A stretch of 64,000 nucleotides of DNA from Flavobacteriaceae bacterium (GTDB taxonomy: Bacteria; Bacteroidota; Bacteroidia; Flavobacteriales; Flavobacteriaceae), in NCBI GenBank assembly GCA_947446635.1, contig CANFHF010000001.1:62001-126000 (forward strand), written 5' to 3'. Below are positions 25,977 to 35,029 of this stretch, one piece after another. A model generated the notes under the pieces. The model did no database searches, had not been told where the DNA came from, and saw only the letters and a list, made by a program, of their open reading frames with translations. The translations under genes and the position numbers were made by a program. The stretch's first letter is position 1. Every line of letters begins with the position of its first letter.

Positions 25977-26417
25977 ATGTTATTTTTCTTGATTTTTCTT
26001 GGTACTTTTTTACTGATGGAATGCGTGACTTGGTGTACGCATAAATATGTGATGCATGGATTGATGTGGTATTTCCACGCTGACCATCACCAACCCAAAT
26101 ATGCCCATGTTTTTGAGAGAAATGATGTGTTCTTCGTAATTTTCGCAATTCCAAGTATCTTACTTTTTTACTACGGTGTGGAAGGGGGTTTAAACTATAG
26201 GTTCTTCATTGGTTTAGGGATTATGTTCTATGGACTTTGTTATTTTATTGTTCACGATATTATAATTCATCAACGTTTGAAATTATTTAAGAACACAAAA
26301 AATAAATATTTGATTGCCCTTCGTAAGGGTCATAAGGTGCATCACAAACACTTGGGAAAGGAGCACGGTGAATGTTTCGGAATGTTGTTTGTGCCCTTGA
26401 AATACTTTAAAATTTAA
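25977..26417 (+). CDS. crtZ: beta-carotene hydroxylase
   Basis: Adds hydroxyl groups to beta-carotene to make zeaxanthin. It is a di-iron membrane enzyme of the fatty-acid-hydroxylase fold: the His motifs are HKYVMH (about residue 22), HADHH, HDIIIH and HKVHHKH. Transmembrane helices separate the motifs. The start at 25977 gives a typical 146-residue enzyme; the track's GTG at 25938 adds 13 residues that are not family-like. Directly between crtB and the lycopene cyclase. Confidence 0.93.
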   Translation: MLFFLIFLGTFLLMECVTWCTHKYVMHGLMWYFHADHHQPKYAHVFERNDVFFVIFAIPSILLFYYGVEGGLNYRFFIGLGIMFYGLCYFIVHDIIIHQRLKLFKNTKNKYLIALRKGHKVHHKHLGKEHGECFGMLFVPLKYFKI

Positions 26418-26418
26418 T

Positions 26419-27099
26419 ATGTCGCTCTACTTAATTTTAAATATCGCTTCCTTCTTAATTCCATTTTTGTATAGTTTCGAAAGCAGGATGAAGTATATAA
26501 AGCGTTGGAGAGCTGTTTTCTCCTCCATTGTTATAACAGCTTTTTTCTTTATTGTTTGGGATATTTTATTTACCAAAATTGGTGTTTGGAGTTTCAATCC
26601 CCGTTATCATTCCGGAATTGAATTTTTGGACTTGCCCATTGAAGAATGGCTGTTTTTTATTTGTATTCCGTATTCTAGTATCTTCATTCACTTTGGCTTT
26701 CACTATTTTTATCCAAAGGTTTTTTTGTCGGATAAAGCAGTACGAATCATTTATTGGTTGCTGATGATTATACTACTGCTTACAATTGCGGTTCATTATG
26801 ATAAATGGTATACAGTGGTTGATTATAGTTTGTTACTATTGGTTTTGACTTACACAGTTTATAGGGTCCCTAACGTTTTAAACACTTTTTTCATCAGCTT
26901 TCTTATTATATTAATTCCATTTTCATTGGTTAACGGAATTTTAACCGGCAGTTTTATTGACGAACCAGTGGTGATGTATAATGATGCCGAGAATTTAGGA
27001 ATTCGATTGGGAACAATACCAATTGAAGACATTGGTTACGCTTTTACAATGATTCTGATGAGTTTGGTTTTGATTGAAAAAATTGAAAAAAAAAATTAA
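26419..27099 (+). CDS. lycopene cyclase, fused CrtYc/CrtYd type
   Basis: A membrane lycopene cyclase that makes beta-carotene. There are about seven hydrophobic helices. Two copies of the PxEE/PxED motif are visible (LPIEEWLFF about residue 77 and IPIEDIGYAF near the C-terminus), with WSFNP upstream of the first. This matches the fused CrtYc-CrtYd cyclase family and not the flavin-binding CrtY/CrtL type. One bp after crtZ. Confidence 0.9.
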   Translation: MSLYLILNIASFLIPFLYSFESRMKYIKRWRAVFSSIVITAFFFIVWDILFTKIGVWSFNPRYHSGIEFLDLPIEEWLFFICIPYSSIFIHFGFHYFYPKVFLSDKAVRIIYWLLMIILLLTIAVHYDKWYTVVDYSLLLLVLTYTVYRVPNVLNTFFISFLIILIPFSLVNGILTGSFIDEPVVMYNDAENLGIRLGTIPIEDIGYAFTMILMSLVLIEKIEKKN

Positions 27100-27187
27100 A
27101 ATGAAACACCCATGACAATAGTTCATGACTCAGGAGAATGATCATAAGTGTTCCATCTGACCAATTAAAAACAATAAATATAAACAG

Positions 27188-27649
27188 ATGAAAGTATACA
27201 CAAAAGAAACGGTTCAACATGTAAATGCGAGTGTCGAGGAATGTTGGGATTTTTTTTCCAGTCCAAGAAATTTACAAAAAATAACCCCGGAAACTATGGG
27301 TTTCCAAATCACGGATTTCGACAACAAATCAATGTATGCCGGACAAATTATCCAGTACAAAGTGTCTCCGCTAGCGGGATTGAAATTAAGTTGGACAACC
27401 GAAATCACTTTCGTGAAAGAAAACAGTTATTTTATCGACGAACAACGTTTTGGACCTTATGCACTTTGGCATCACAAGCACTTTTTCGAGCCAACTGAAA
27501 ACGGTACAAAAATGACGGATTTGGTTCATTATGCCTTGCCGTTGGGTTTCATTGGTAGAATAATGAACACACTTGTGGTAAAAAATAAGCTGAAAGAAAT
27601 TTTTGATTACAGAGTTATAAAAGTGGATGAAATTTTTAATTCTAAATAA
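27188..27649 (+). CDS. SRPBCC family protein
   Basis: A 153-residue START/SRPBCC-fold protein that could bind a hydrophobic ligand. VEECWDFFSSPRNLQKITPETM near the N-terminus and LSWTTEITFV in the middle fit the polyketide-cyclase/dehydrase-like group. It has no obvious catalytic residues. The stop overlaps the photolyase start by one base (TAATG), which suggests translational coupling, and an 88-bp gap separates it from the cyclase. Such a protein next to a photolyase is common in flavobacteria; a role in light stress is inference. Confidence 0.85.
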   Translation: MKVYTKETVQHVNASVEECWDFFSSPRNLQKITPETMGFQITDFDNKSMYAGQIIQYKVSPLAGLKLSWTTEITFVKENSYFIDEQRFGPYALWHHKHFFEPTENGTKMTDLVHYALPLGFIGRIMNTLVVKNKLKEIFDYRVIKVDEIFNSK

Positions 27650-28944
27650 TGAACAAACCAGAAGTAGCTTTTTTTTGGTATAGAAGAGACCTGCGATTAG
27701 AAGATAATGTGGCTTTGTTTTACGCTTTGGAATCGGAATATCTAGTGATTCCCTTGTTTATTTTTGACGAAGTTATTTTGGATGGGTTGCCCAAAAACGA
27801 TGCTAGGGTTGGTTTTATTCACGATTCCCTTTCCAATATAAATCAGAAATTGCAGGAATTTGGAAGTTCTCTATTAGTTAAAAAGGGAATAACACATGCT
27901 GTTTGGCAAGCACTTCTTAAGGAATTTAATGTCAAGGAAGTGTTTTTCAACAAGGATTACGAACCCTATGCAATCCAGAGGGATTTAGCTATTTGTGAAT
28001 TATTGGAAGCCAATAATATAAGTTCTTTTTTATATAAAGACCAAGTTATTTTTGAAGAACTAGAAATTACAAAAGCCGATGGATTGCCCTATACCGTTTA
28101 CACGCCTTACAAAAATAAATGGTTGGAGAAATACCAATCAATGTCCCCGATTCAAGAATTCGATACAACTAGTAAGGTTCACAATTTTCATAAATACAAC
28201 TTTGTATTTCCAACTCTAAATCAAATAGGATTCGAGGAAAGTTCCCTAAAAGTGATACCGCATAATTTAAAAAACGTTGTCAATTATCACGAAACACGTG
28301 ATTTTCCAGCTTTGGATAGCACATCCCATCTTTCTCCTCATTTGCGTTTTGGTACGGTTAGTATCCGAAAATTAGTGAATTGGGCTGCGAATAAAAATCA
28401 GGTTTTTTTAAGCGAACTGATTTGGAGGGAATTTTTTATGCAAATTTTGTTCAGTTTTCCAAAGGTGGTTACGCACAATTTCAAATCGGCTTATGACGGT
28501 ATTCAGTGGCGGAATAATGAGGAAGATTTCAAACGTTGGTGTTCAGGAACTACGGGTTATCCTATGGTTGATGCTGGAATGAGGGAGTTAAACGAAACAG
28601 GGTATATGCATAACAGAGTGCGTATGGTGGTAGCAAGTTTTCTTTGCAAGCATTTATTAATTAACTGGCAGTGGGGAGAGGCCTATTTTGCCGAAAAACT
28701 ATTGGATTTTGATTTGTCTGCCAATGTAGGCAACTGGCAATGGGCTGCAGGAACGGGTTGTGATGCAGCTCCCTATTTTAGGGTTTTTAACCCAGAAATC
28801 CAACTTAAGAAATTTGATGATAAAGGAATCTATATACGGAAATGGATAAATGAATTTGATTTGGGATATGGCAATCCTATGGTGGAGCACGCTTTTGCTA
28901 GAGATCGCGCAATTGCAACTTACAAAGCGGGAATTTCGAAGTAA
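27649..28944 (+). CDS. phr: deoxyribodipyrimidine photolyase (class I cryptochrome/photolyase family)
   Basis: Repairs UV-induced pyrimidine dimers with blue light. N-terminal Rossmann domain (FFWYRRDLRLEDN), then a C-terminal FAD domain with LSPHLRFGTVSIRKLV, WREFFMQILF, and the hallmark NVGNWQWAAGTGCDAAPYF; the Asn of NVGNWQW aligns with the FAD-N5 Asn of E. coli photolyase and the Trp of the electron-transfer chain is present. At 431 residues it has normal length. Last gene of the operon; its stop abuts that of the opposing operon. Confidence 0.95.
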   Translation: MNKPEVAFFWYRRDLRLEDNVALFYALESEYLVIPLFIFDEVILDGLPKNDARVGFIHDSLSNINQKLQEFGSSLLVKKGITHAVWQALLKEFNVKEVFFNKDYEPYAIQRDLAICELLEANNISSFLYKDQVIFEELEITKADGLPYTVYTPYKNKWLEKYQSMSPIQEFDTTSKVHNFHKYNFVFPTLNQIGFEESSLKVIPHNLKNVVNYHETRDFPALDSTSHLSPHLRFGTVSIRKLVNWAANKNQVFLSELIWREFFMQILFSFPKVVTHNFKSAYDGIQWRNNEEDFKRWCSGTTGYPMVDAGMRELNETGYMHNRVRMVVASFLCKHLLINWQWGEAYFAEKLLDFDLSANVGNWQWAAGTGCDAAPYFRVFNPEIQLKKFDDKGIYIRKWINEFDLGYGNPMVEHAFARDRAIATYKAGISK

Positions 28945-30363
28945 TTATCGAATTAACTTATTCAACATTCCGTTGAAAATTAATCCATGAAACGGCAAAA
29001 TAGTATACCAATACATTTTCCCCCAAATACCTTTTGGCTTGAATGTTGCGGCCTGATATAAAGTATTGTGAATTATTTTGAATTCTAACCAAGCTTCGCC
29101 TGGCAACTTCATTTCGGCATATAAAACTAGTTTACCTTCTTCTTTATTGGCATATAAAACTCGCCAAAAATCCAATGCGTCACCCGAATGAATATCATTT
29201 TTGTTGGTCCTTCCTCTTTTGGAGCCTACACCACCGTACAACTTATCGATAAATCCACGTAAATTCCACAACCAGTCACCATAATACCAACCATTTTCGC
29301 CGCCAATTGACCAAATTCTTCCAACAGTAAAATCTTTGTTTATTATTTCTTTTTTTCGTCTGTCAATATAACACCCTTTCTTTGGGATCTTTAAATATTG
29401 GGAAATATTAGTGTTAAATCGCCCACTTATTAGTGAATCTTTCCAGCTTGAAGCTACTTGATCTTCATTTACTTTTATCAAAGCTCTTGATAAAGCTTGT
29501 TCATATGACAGGGGTTTTATGTCTAGTAAATCATTGATTATTGTGTCTCTGCAAACCACTTCCACTTTCATGCTGCTGACTAATGCTGAGGCAAGTCTAT
29601 ACGAAGTTGAGGTTACAAAATATAACCAATAAGAGGATAATTTTGGTGTCATTATAGGGATGGTATAAATCCATCTATTTACATTTTTTGCCTTAGCAAA
29701 ACCCAAAAGCATTTCTTTATACGTTAGAATATCGGGACCGCCAATATCAAAATTCTTGTTATAAGTAACAGGGTTCAGTAGAGATTTAGATAAAAATCCA
29801 AGAACGTCATTTATACCAATGGGCTGGCATTTGGTATTCAGCCACTTTGGAGTAATCATTACGGGTAATCTATTAATCAAATCCCGAATAATTTCGAAAG
29901 AGGCGCTTCCAGATCCTACAATAATACCAGCTCTCAAGGTGGTTGTCGCAAATTTTCCGGTATTTAAAACATCTTCAACTTTTTTCCTTGAAGATAAATG
30001 TTTAGATAGTGATTTGTCATTTACAATCCCACTTAAATAGATGACTTGTTTCGCTGCTGTTTTGTCAATTGTATGAATAAAATTTTCTGCCGAAAGGCTC
30101 TCTAAATAATCGTAATTAAAATCGGAGCCTGACATAGAATGGATCAAATAGTACGCAGCATCTAGATCCGTTGGAATCGCCGTCAATGTTTCTATTTTCA
30201 TAAAATCCACTTCGATAACTTTAATTTTTTGGGATAATTCTTTTGGGTAATAAAACCTATTTTTATCTCTTACACAACAAATAACTTCGTGGCCTTGCGC
30301 AATTAAAATAGGCAAAAGTCGCTTTCCGATATAACCTGTAGCACCTGTTAAAAGTATTTTCAT
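28945..30363 (-). CDS. SDR family oxidoreductase with DUF2867 domain
   Basis: An extended NmrA-like SDR (residues 1-250: LLTGATGYIGKRLLPILIAQGHEV) with a C-terminal DUF2867 domain (about 330-472: GENGWYYGDWLWNLRGFIDKLYGGVG). YxxxK-type catalytic residues are not obvious. It is the last gene of the minus-strand operon, 24 bp from folE. Its stop codon (28945-28947) begins right after the photolyase stop (28944), so two long transcripts end with no gap. The substrate is unknown. Confidence 0.88.
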   Translation of the reverse strand: MKILLTGATGYIGKRLLPILIAQGHEVICCVRDKNRFYYPKELSQKIKVIEVDFMKIETLTAIPTDLDAAYYLIHSMSGSDFNYDYLESLSAENFIHTIDKTAAKQVIYLSGIVNDKSLSKHLSSRKKVEDVLNTGKFATTTLRAGIIVGSGSASFEIIRDLINRLPVMITPKWLNTKCQPIGINDVLGFLSKSLLNPVTYNKNFDIGGPDILTYKEMLLGFAKAKNVNRWIYTIPIMTPKLSSYWLYFVTSTSYRLASALVSSMKVEVVCRDTIINDLLDIKPLSYEQALSRALIKVNEDQVASSWKDSLISGRFNTNISQYLKIPKKGCYIDRRKKEIINKDFTVGRIWSIGGENGWYYGDWLWNLRGFIDKLYGGVGSKRGRTNKNDIHSGDALDFWRVLYANKEEGKLVLYAEMKLPGEAWLEFKIIHNTLYQAATFKPKGIWGKMYWYTILPFHGLIFNGMLNKLIR

Positions 30364-30387
30364 GGTTTTGTGTTTTAAGTTATTTAT

Positions 30388-30999
30388 TTAACTCAACTTA
30401 TTGGAAACTAAACTAATAAATTCTTTTCTCGTTTTGTCTTTTTCAAAAGCTCCTGTAAAGGATGAAGTTGTGGTGACCGAATTTTGTTTTTGAATACCAC
30501 GCATTTGCATGCACATGTGTTGTGCTTCTATTACGACTGCCACTCCTAGCGGATTTAAGGCTTCCTGTATACAATCTTTTATCTGATCTGTGAGCCGTTC
30601 TTGCACCTGCATTCTTCGCGAAAAAGCATCAACTATTCTAGGTATTTTACTCAATCCTACAATTTTACCGTTCGGAATATAAGCTACATGTGCTTTACCA
30701 AAAAACGGTAACATATGATGTTCGCACATCGAATACACTTCAATATCTTTTACCACAATCATTTGCTTGTGGTCTTCTGTGAAAAGTGCTGATTTCATAA
30801 TTTCTAATGGATCTAGTCCGTAACCATGAGTCAAGAATTGCATGGCTTTGGCAACTCTTTCTGGTGTTTTTTCCAAGCCTTCTCTATGGATGTTTTCTCC
30901 TAAATCCCCTATTATAGTTCTGTAATTATCCGCTAATAGCTCCGTTATTTTATCATCATACTGCTCTACTTTCTCGTAACTTCTCATTTCTTTTATCAT
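30388..30999 (-). CDS. folE: GTP cyclohydrolase I
   Basis: Makes 7,8-dihydroneopterin triphosphate from GTP, the first step to folates and pterins. The zinc and catalytic residues are seen in [16 protein letters not shown], and the conserved [22 protein letters not shown] follows. At 203 residues it has normal length. Start 30999 or 30987 (both ATG). It lies within the operon that faces the crt-photolyase operon. Because folates serve as antenna cofactors in photolyases, its place here fits a light response. Confidence 0.95.
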   Translation of the reverse strand: MIKEMRSYEKVEQYDDKITELLADNYRTIIGDLGENIHREGLEKTPERVAKAMQFLTHGYGLDPLEIMKSALFTEDHKQMIVVKDIEVYSMCEHHMLPFFGKAHVAYIPNGKIVGLSKIPRIVDAFSRRMQVQERLTDQIKDCIQEALNPLGVAVVIEAQHMCMQMRGIQKQNSVTTTSSFTGAFEKDKTRKEFISLVSNKLS

Positions 31000-31034
31000 T
31001 ATTTTTAATTTTATAACGTCAACTATTTTTTTAA

Positions 31035-31718
31035 TTATATTTTAAATGTCACAATTCCATAATCCATTTCAAAAACTTGCCCTGAGATTGATTTGGCTTT
31101 ATCCGAAATCAAGTAATTGGCCATACTCGCCACTTCTTCAGGTTTTAAATATCCTTTCATAGGATGGCGTTCCACCATATTTTCTTTCATTCTGTCGTTT
31201 CGTAATATTCCCGCTGCCAGTGAGGTTTCAGTTATGGTAGGAGCAATGGCATTAATACGAACCACTGAAGCTAATTCTGCTCCAAGCGATTTCACTAAAC
31301 CTTCTACTCCAGCTTTTGCAGTTGCTATACTCGCATGAAAAGGCATCCCGAGTTTTGCCGCCACAGTGCTAAATAAAACAATAGATGGATTTTTTCCATT
31401 TTTTAAAACAGGTAAATATTTTTGGATGGCTTTCATCGCCCCAATAACATTGATTTCGAAATCATTTCTAAAATCATCAATACTCAAACTCCCAATAGGT
31501 TTTAAATTAATGGATCCAGGACAATAAATCAGGGTGTCAATATTTTCTATGTCGGGAAGCACTTCCTGCAATACATCCAAGGAATAATGCATCAGGTTGG
31601 GGTGCGTTATTTCTGGAGCATTTCTGCTAATGTTGTAAACCAAGTTTGATTCCAATTGTTGCAACAAAATGGCACTGCCAATTCCTTTGCTACCACCTAT
31701 TATTACTATCTTCCTCAC
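31035..31718 (-). CDS. SDR family protein lacking the catalytic Tyr
   Basis: A 227-residue short-chain dehydrogenase-like protein. The cofactor loop is GGSKGIGSA and the Ser-containing strand is [12 protein letters not shown]. In the expected YxxxK motif the sequence reads [22 protein letters not shown], in which the Tyr position is Ile while Lys remains. So this may bind NAD(P) without the usual oxidoreductase chemistry. Related SDRs linked to folE in other bacteria share this feature as I recall it; not checked. It is encoded between folE and DUF2805. Confidence 0.88.
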   Translation of the reverse strand: MRKIVIIGGSKGIGSAILLQQLESNLVYNISRNAPEITHPNLMHYSLDVLQEVLPDIENIDTLIYCPGSINLKPIGSLSIDDFRNDFEINVIGAMKAIQKYLPVLKNGKNPSIVLFSTVAAKLGMPFHASIATAKAGVEGLVKSLGAELASVVRINAIAPTITETSLAAGILRNDRMKENMVERHPMKGYLKPEEVASMANYLISDKAKSISGQVFEMDYGIVTFKI

Positions 31719-31751
31719 TTTATATATTATTATTTTGACTGATTACTAATT

Positions 31752-32030
31752 TCATCTCTTCGAAATCTTATTATTATTGATTTGTCTTTGCATAGTACAT
31801 TTAAATCTTCCTTCTCTAAAATCCCTCAATTTTTCGTGTTTTGTCTTGCGTCCTTGCACTCTTTCACGCCACATTCTAAAACTGGAAGGCTTCATTTCAA
31901 TCCGCATCAAGTCAATAACTACTTGTTCTTTTAATCCAAACTGAAATAAAATCGCATCAAATGTGGTTCGGTCTTCCCAAGCCATTTCGATAATTCGGTC
32001 TTTGTCAATGTCGGAGAGTTCTTTTTTCAA
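31752..32030 (-). CDS. TIGR03643/DUF2805 family protein
   Basis: A 92-residue basic protein of the TIGR03643 (DUF2805) family. The core reads IIEMAWEDRTTFDAILFQFGLKEQVVIDLMR followed by SFRMWRERVQGRKTKHEKL, the family's best-known stretch, which looks like a small helix-turn-helix-like unit. Family members sit next to photolyase, folE and SDR genes in several bacteria. No biochemical function has been assigned. It is 2 bp from the ABC1 gene. Confidence 0.88.
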   Translation of the reverse strand: MKKELSDIDKDRIIEMAWEDRTTFDAILFQFGLKEQVVIDLMRIEMKPSSFRMWRERVQGRKTKHEKLRDFREGRFKCTMQRQINNNKISKR

Positions 32031-32032
32031 CC

Positions 32033-33337
32033 TTAATATTTTAGATATTCATTTACCACAATCTTCGCTTTCAAATCAAACATCAAATTATACAAACCAA
32101 AGAAAGTTCTATTCATATAAATAAAATGTTTCGAACCTCGATTGCCGTTCATTTTACGTAGGTTGGTGTCATTCACAAATCGTTCTCCTAATTTGGAGAT
32201 ATTTTCAAAAAATTCTTCATCCGAAAAGTCGAAAGTTTCAGACTGAAAGGGTTTTGTAAAAAGCGACAATAAATCATAAAACATTTGGGTGAAATATTCA
32301 ACTTCTTCATTAGAATCATCCCCTCTGAGGATCTCCAATTCAAATAATTTTTCACCAAATATTTTTTTATTGTCTATGACATCCTTGTTAATCAACTCAA
32401 AATAAGGTATATAGAATTCGTTTGGAATTTGTTTCATACAACCAAAATCGATTGCTACCAACTTTTTTTTAGGGTTTACTAAGAAATTTCCCGGATGTGG
32501 ATCAGCGTGGACTTTTCTCAAAATATGAATTTGGTACATATAGAAATCCCATAATGCCTGGCCAATAGTGTTTGAAATAACTTGATCGGTATTTTGATTT
32601 GTAAACTCCGAAAGATGTATTCCCGTCATCCAATCCATCGTGATGATTTTGTCAGAAGAGTATTCAGGATAATACTTTGGAAAGACCAAGTTTTCAATTT
32701 TTTCGCAAGCTTTGACCACTTCCTGACTTTGTTGCAGTTCCAATAAATAGTTGGTTTCCTCAATTAATTTGTCTTCAACTTCCTTGAAATATTTGTCTGA
32801 ATCTTTTCCTTGAAGGTTAAACATTCTAATAGCAATGGGTTTCACTAAAGCCAAGTCAGACGAAATACTATTTGCAACACCAGGATATTGAATTTTTACA
32901 GCTAGTTTTTTTTTGTTTTTTACAGCTAAATGAACTTGCCCTATACTGGCGGCATTAACGGAAAAGGCATCAAACTCATCAAATAGTTCATATGGAGTTA
33001 TGCCAAAGTTTGCCTTGAATGTTTTCAAGACTAAAGGAGCCGATAGGGGTGGAACCGAGAATTGTGACAAAGAAAATTTTTCCACATAAGCTTGCGGTAA
33101 AAAACTCTTGTCCATACTCAACATCTGTGCTACTTTTAGCGCACTTCCTTTGAGGCTTTTCAAGCCGTCATAAATGTCTTCGGCATTATTTTCATTAAGT
33201 TTTTCACGGGTTAAATCGCTATTGACCATTTTTTCGCCGTAATATTTAAGATAATTTACGCCCACTTTTGCACCGGTTTGAACGAGTTTTGTAGCTCTTT
33301 CAATTTTTGAAGTTGGGATGTAGTCTAAGGTTTTCAT
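32033..33337 (-). CDS. ABC1/UbiB family atypical kinase
   Basis: A 434-residue ABC1/AarF-type protein-kinase-like ATPase. Seen are the KxGQ-like ALKVAQMLSM element, the Ala-rich loop with ASIGQVHLA, the catalytic-loop HADPHPGNFLV and the metal-binding AIDFGCM. Such proteins support isoprenoid-lipid (quinone) metabolism in many bacteria. It overlaps the tetR stop by one base (TAATG), so the two are translationally coupled. In this operon it may aid handling of carotenoid or quinone lipids, which is inference. Confidence 0.9.
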   Translation of the reverse strand: MKTLDYIPTSKIERATKLVQTGAKVGVNYLKYYGEKMVNSDLTREKLNENNAEDIYDGLKSLKGSALKVAQMLSMDKSFLPQAYVEKFSLSQFSVPPLSAPLVLKTFKANFGITPYELFDEFDAFSVNAASIGQVHLAVKNKKKLAVKIQYPGVANSISSDLALVKPIAIRMFNLQGKDSDKYFKEVEDKLIEETNYLLELQQSQEVVKACEKIENLVFPKYYPEYSSDKIITMDWMTGIHLSEFTNQNTDQVISNTIGQALWDFYMYQIHILRKVHADPHPGNFLVNPKKKLVAIDFGCMKQIPNEFYIPYFELINKDVIDNKKIFGEKLFELEILRGDDSNEEVEYFTQMFYDLLSLFTKPFQSETFDFSDEEFFENISKLGERFVNDTNLRKMNGNRGSKHFIYMNRTFFGLYNLMFDLKAKIVVNEYLKY

Positions 33338-33996
33338 TATTTGTTGTGTATTTTTTCTTTGAAAATAAATTTACCAAAATCGATTATACTTTCTAATGGC
33401 GCAATATTCATCAATTCGAAAGTTGCTTTTACTGATTTTTCAATATAAATGTCTGTTTTTTCAAATGCTGCGGATTCATCTTCCAGCCAGAATTTTATCG
33501 TCAACAAAAATTGAAACCAAGATGTTTCCTGAATGGCTTTTTCTTGAAAGTATTGAAATTTTTCGTGCGAGGTTCTTACTTCATCCGAAATGATTTCGGT
33601 AATATATCTTTTGAATCCAACCCTAAGACTAGAAAGCTGCATTAGATTTTTTAGTTGGTTTTGATGTTCTTTTAAACTCATAACAATATAACTCCTATTG
33701 GCAGAAAGCAACTCGAAGAAAGTGAAGTAGAAACTCAATACTTTACTTTTCATGTCATATGCTTCGTAACTTGGATCTTTCCTTATTAATTCGACTGTTT
33801 TGTCCAGGAACATTATAAAAATTTCTTTTTCAACGCTTTCAATAGTTCCAAAAAAGGAATAGAATTCTGTTTCATCAAAACCATTTGTTTTTACAAATTG
33901 ATATACTGATTTGGGTTTTTCATTATTTTCCAATCGGTATTTCATATACATTGAAACTATTTTATCTTTAGTTATACTGGATTTTTTAGCCGCCAT
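33337..33996 (-). CDS. TetR family transcriptional regulator
   Basis: A 219-residue regulator with an N-terminal HTH (ITKDKIVSMYMKYRLENNEKPKSVYQFVKTNGFDETEFYSFFGT) followed by an all-helical ligand domain. The N-terminal helix pattern is TetR-like but diverged. It heads the minus-strand operon that ends at 28945 and is divergent from the TIGR01777 gene. A pair of inverted motifs (34037-34049 and 34091-34103) lies between and is the obvious operator candidate. Confidence 0.8.
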   Translation of the reverse strand: MAAKKSSITKDKIVSMYMKYRLENNEKPKSVYQFVKTNGFDETEFYSFFGTIESVEKEIFIMFLDKTVELIRKDPSYEAYDMKSKVLSFYFTFFELLSANRSYIVMSLKEHQNQLKNLMQLSSLRVGFKRYITEIISDEVRTSHEKFQYFQEKAIQETSWFQFLLTIKFWLEDESAAFEKTDIYIEKSVKATFELMNIAPLESIIDFGKFIFKEKIHNK

Positions 33997-34034
33997 TTTT
34001 CTTGTATTTAAAATTGTGCTATAAAGATATATAA

Positions 34035-34103
34035 TGTTTAATCATTTATAATAAATATTAAACAAAATTTAATTATTTTTATATTTTTAAATAAATGATT
34101 AAA
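34035..34103. promoter_or_regulatory. inverted motifs between tetR and the TIGR01777 gene (candidate operator)
   Basis: TTTAATCATTTAT (34037-34049) recurs as its exact reverse complement ATAAATGATTAAA (34091-34103). Within the left part TGTTTAAT (34035-34042) and ATTAAACA (34057-34064) form a further inverted pair with 14 bp between. The region is AT-rich, so chance contributes. Confidence 0.5.
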
Positions 34104-34114
34104 TTTACTTTATT

Positions 34115-35029
34115 ATGAAAAAAAAGGTATTGATTACGGGTGGCTCAGGATTTATAGGTCATCATTTGAGCGATTTATTGAATAAAAAAGGCTACGAAGT
34201 GTCTATTTTGAGTAGAAGTAATAAAGAAAATACATCTGAAATTTCTTACTATAAATGGAATGTTGACAGTTTTTTTATAGACGAACAAGCTTTACTTGAA
34301 GCTGATTTTATAATTAATTTAGCAGGGGAAAATATCGCGAAAAAAAAATGGACAGCCGAACGAAAAACCTCAATTATTGAAAGTAGAGTACAGGCAATCC
34401 AACTAATTTATGAGGTCCTCCACAAAAACAATAAAAAATTAGAGGCTTTTATTTCTGCTTCGGCAATTGGAATTTATGGGGCTTACACTAGTCTAAATAT
34501 TTTTTCTGAAGAAAGCCCTTTGGCTGATGATTTTCTAGGCACAACTTGCCAAAAATGGGAGGCCGCTGCAGATCATATTGCGGATTTGAATATCCGAACG
34601 GTAAAAATCAGAACCGGTTTGGTTCTTGGGAAAGAGGATGGTTTCTTAAAGAAGCTAATTCCTGTTTTTAAGTTTAGATTCGGGTCAGCAATAGGTTCTG
34701 GAAAACAATATATGCCTTGGATTCATATTAATGATTTATGTGCTATTTATCTTAAAGCTATTGAAGATGAGCAGATGAAGGGCGCTTACAATGCTGCCAT
34801 TAAGGATGGTACGACCAATGCCTTATTTTCCGAAAAATTAGCAAGAATTTATGGGTATCGTGTTTGGTTGCCCAATATTCCTTCTTTTTTGATAAAAATA
34901 GTAATGGGGGAGAGGTCGTTACTCCTATTGACGGGTCAACGGGTCTCTTCAGATAAAATAGAAAAAACAGGTTTTAAGTTTGAGTTCGATAAATTAGAAC
35001 GCGCTCTTAAAGATTGTTTAGGTAAGTAG
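34115..35029 (+). CDS. TIGR01777 family epimerase-like SDR
   Basis: A 304-residue extended SDR of the TIGR01777 (SulA/YfcH) family. The cofactor motif is ITGGSGFIGHHLSDLL and family markers follow: NLAGENIAKKKW, SASAIGIYG, KIRTGLVLG, MPWIHINDL and the C-terminal GFKFEFDKLERALKDCL. Function unclear (a nucleotide-sugar epimerase fold). Divergent from tetR; its 3' end overlaps the convergent YceI-like gene by 94 bp. Confidence 0.93.
   Translation: MKKKVLITGGSGFIGHHLSDLLNKKGYEVSILSRSNKENTSEISYYKWNVDSFFIDEQALLEADFIINLAGENIAKKKWTAERKTSIIESRVQAIQLIYEVLHKNNKKLEAFISASAIGIYGAYTSLNIFSEESPLADDFLGTTCQKWEAAADHIADLNIRTVKIRTGLVLGKEDGFLKKLIPVFKFRFGSAIGSGKQYMPWIHINDLCAIYLKAIEDEQMKGAYNAAIKDGTTNALFSEKLARIYGYRVWLPNIPSFLIKIVMGERSLLLLTGQRVSSDKIEKTGFKFEFDKLERALKDCLGK

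Noticed and set aside
27100-27187. Hairpin-like sequence between the cyclase and SRPBCC genes
   Set aside because: CATGA...TCATG and ATGAAACAC/GTGTTCCAT are short and imperfect; no clear role.
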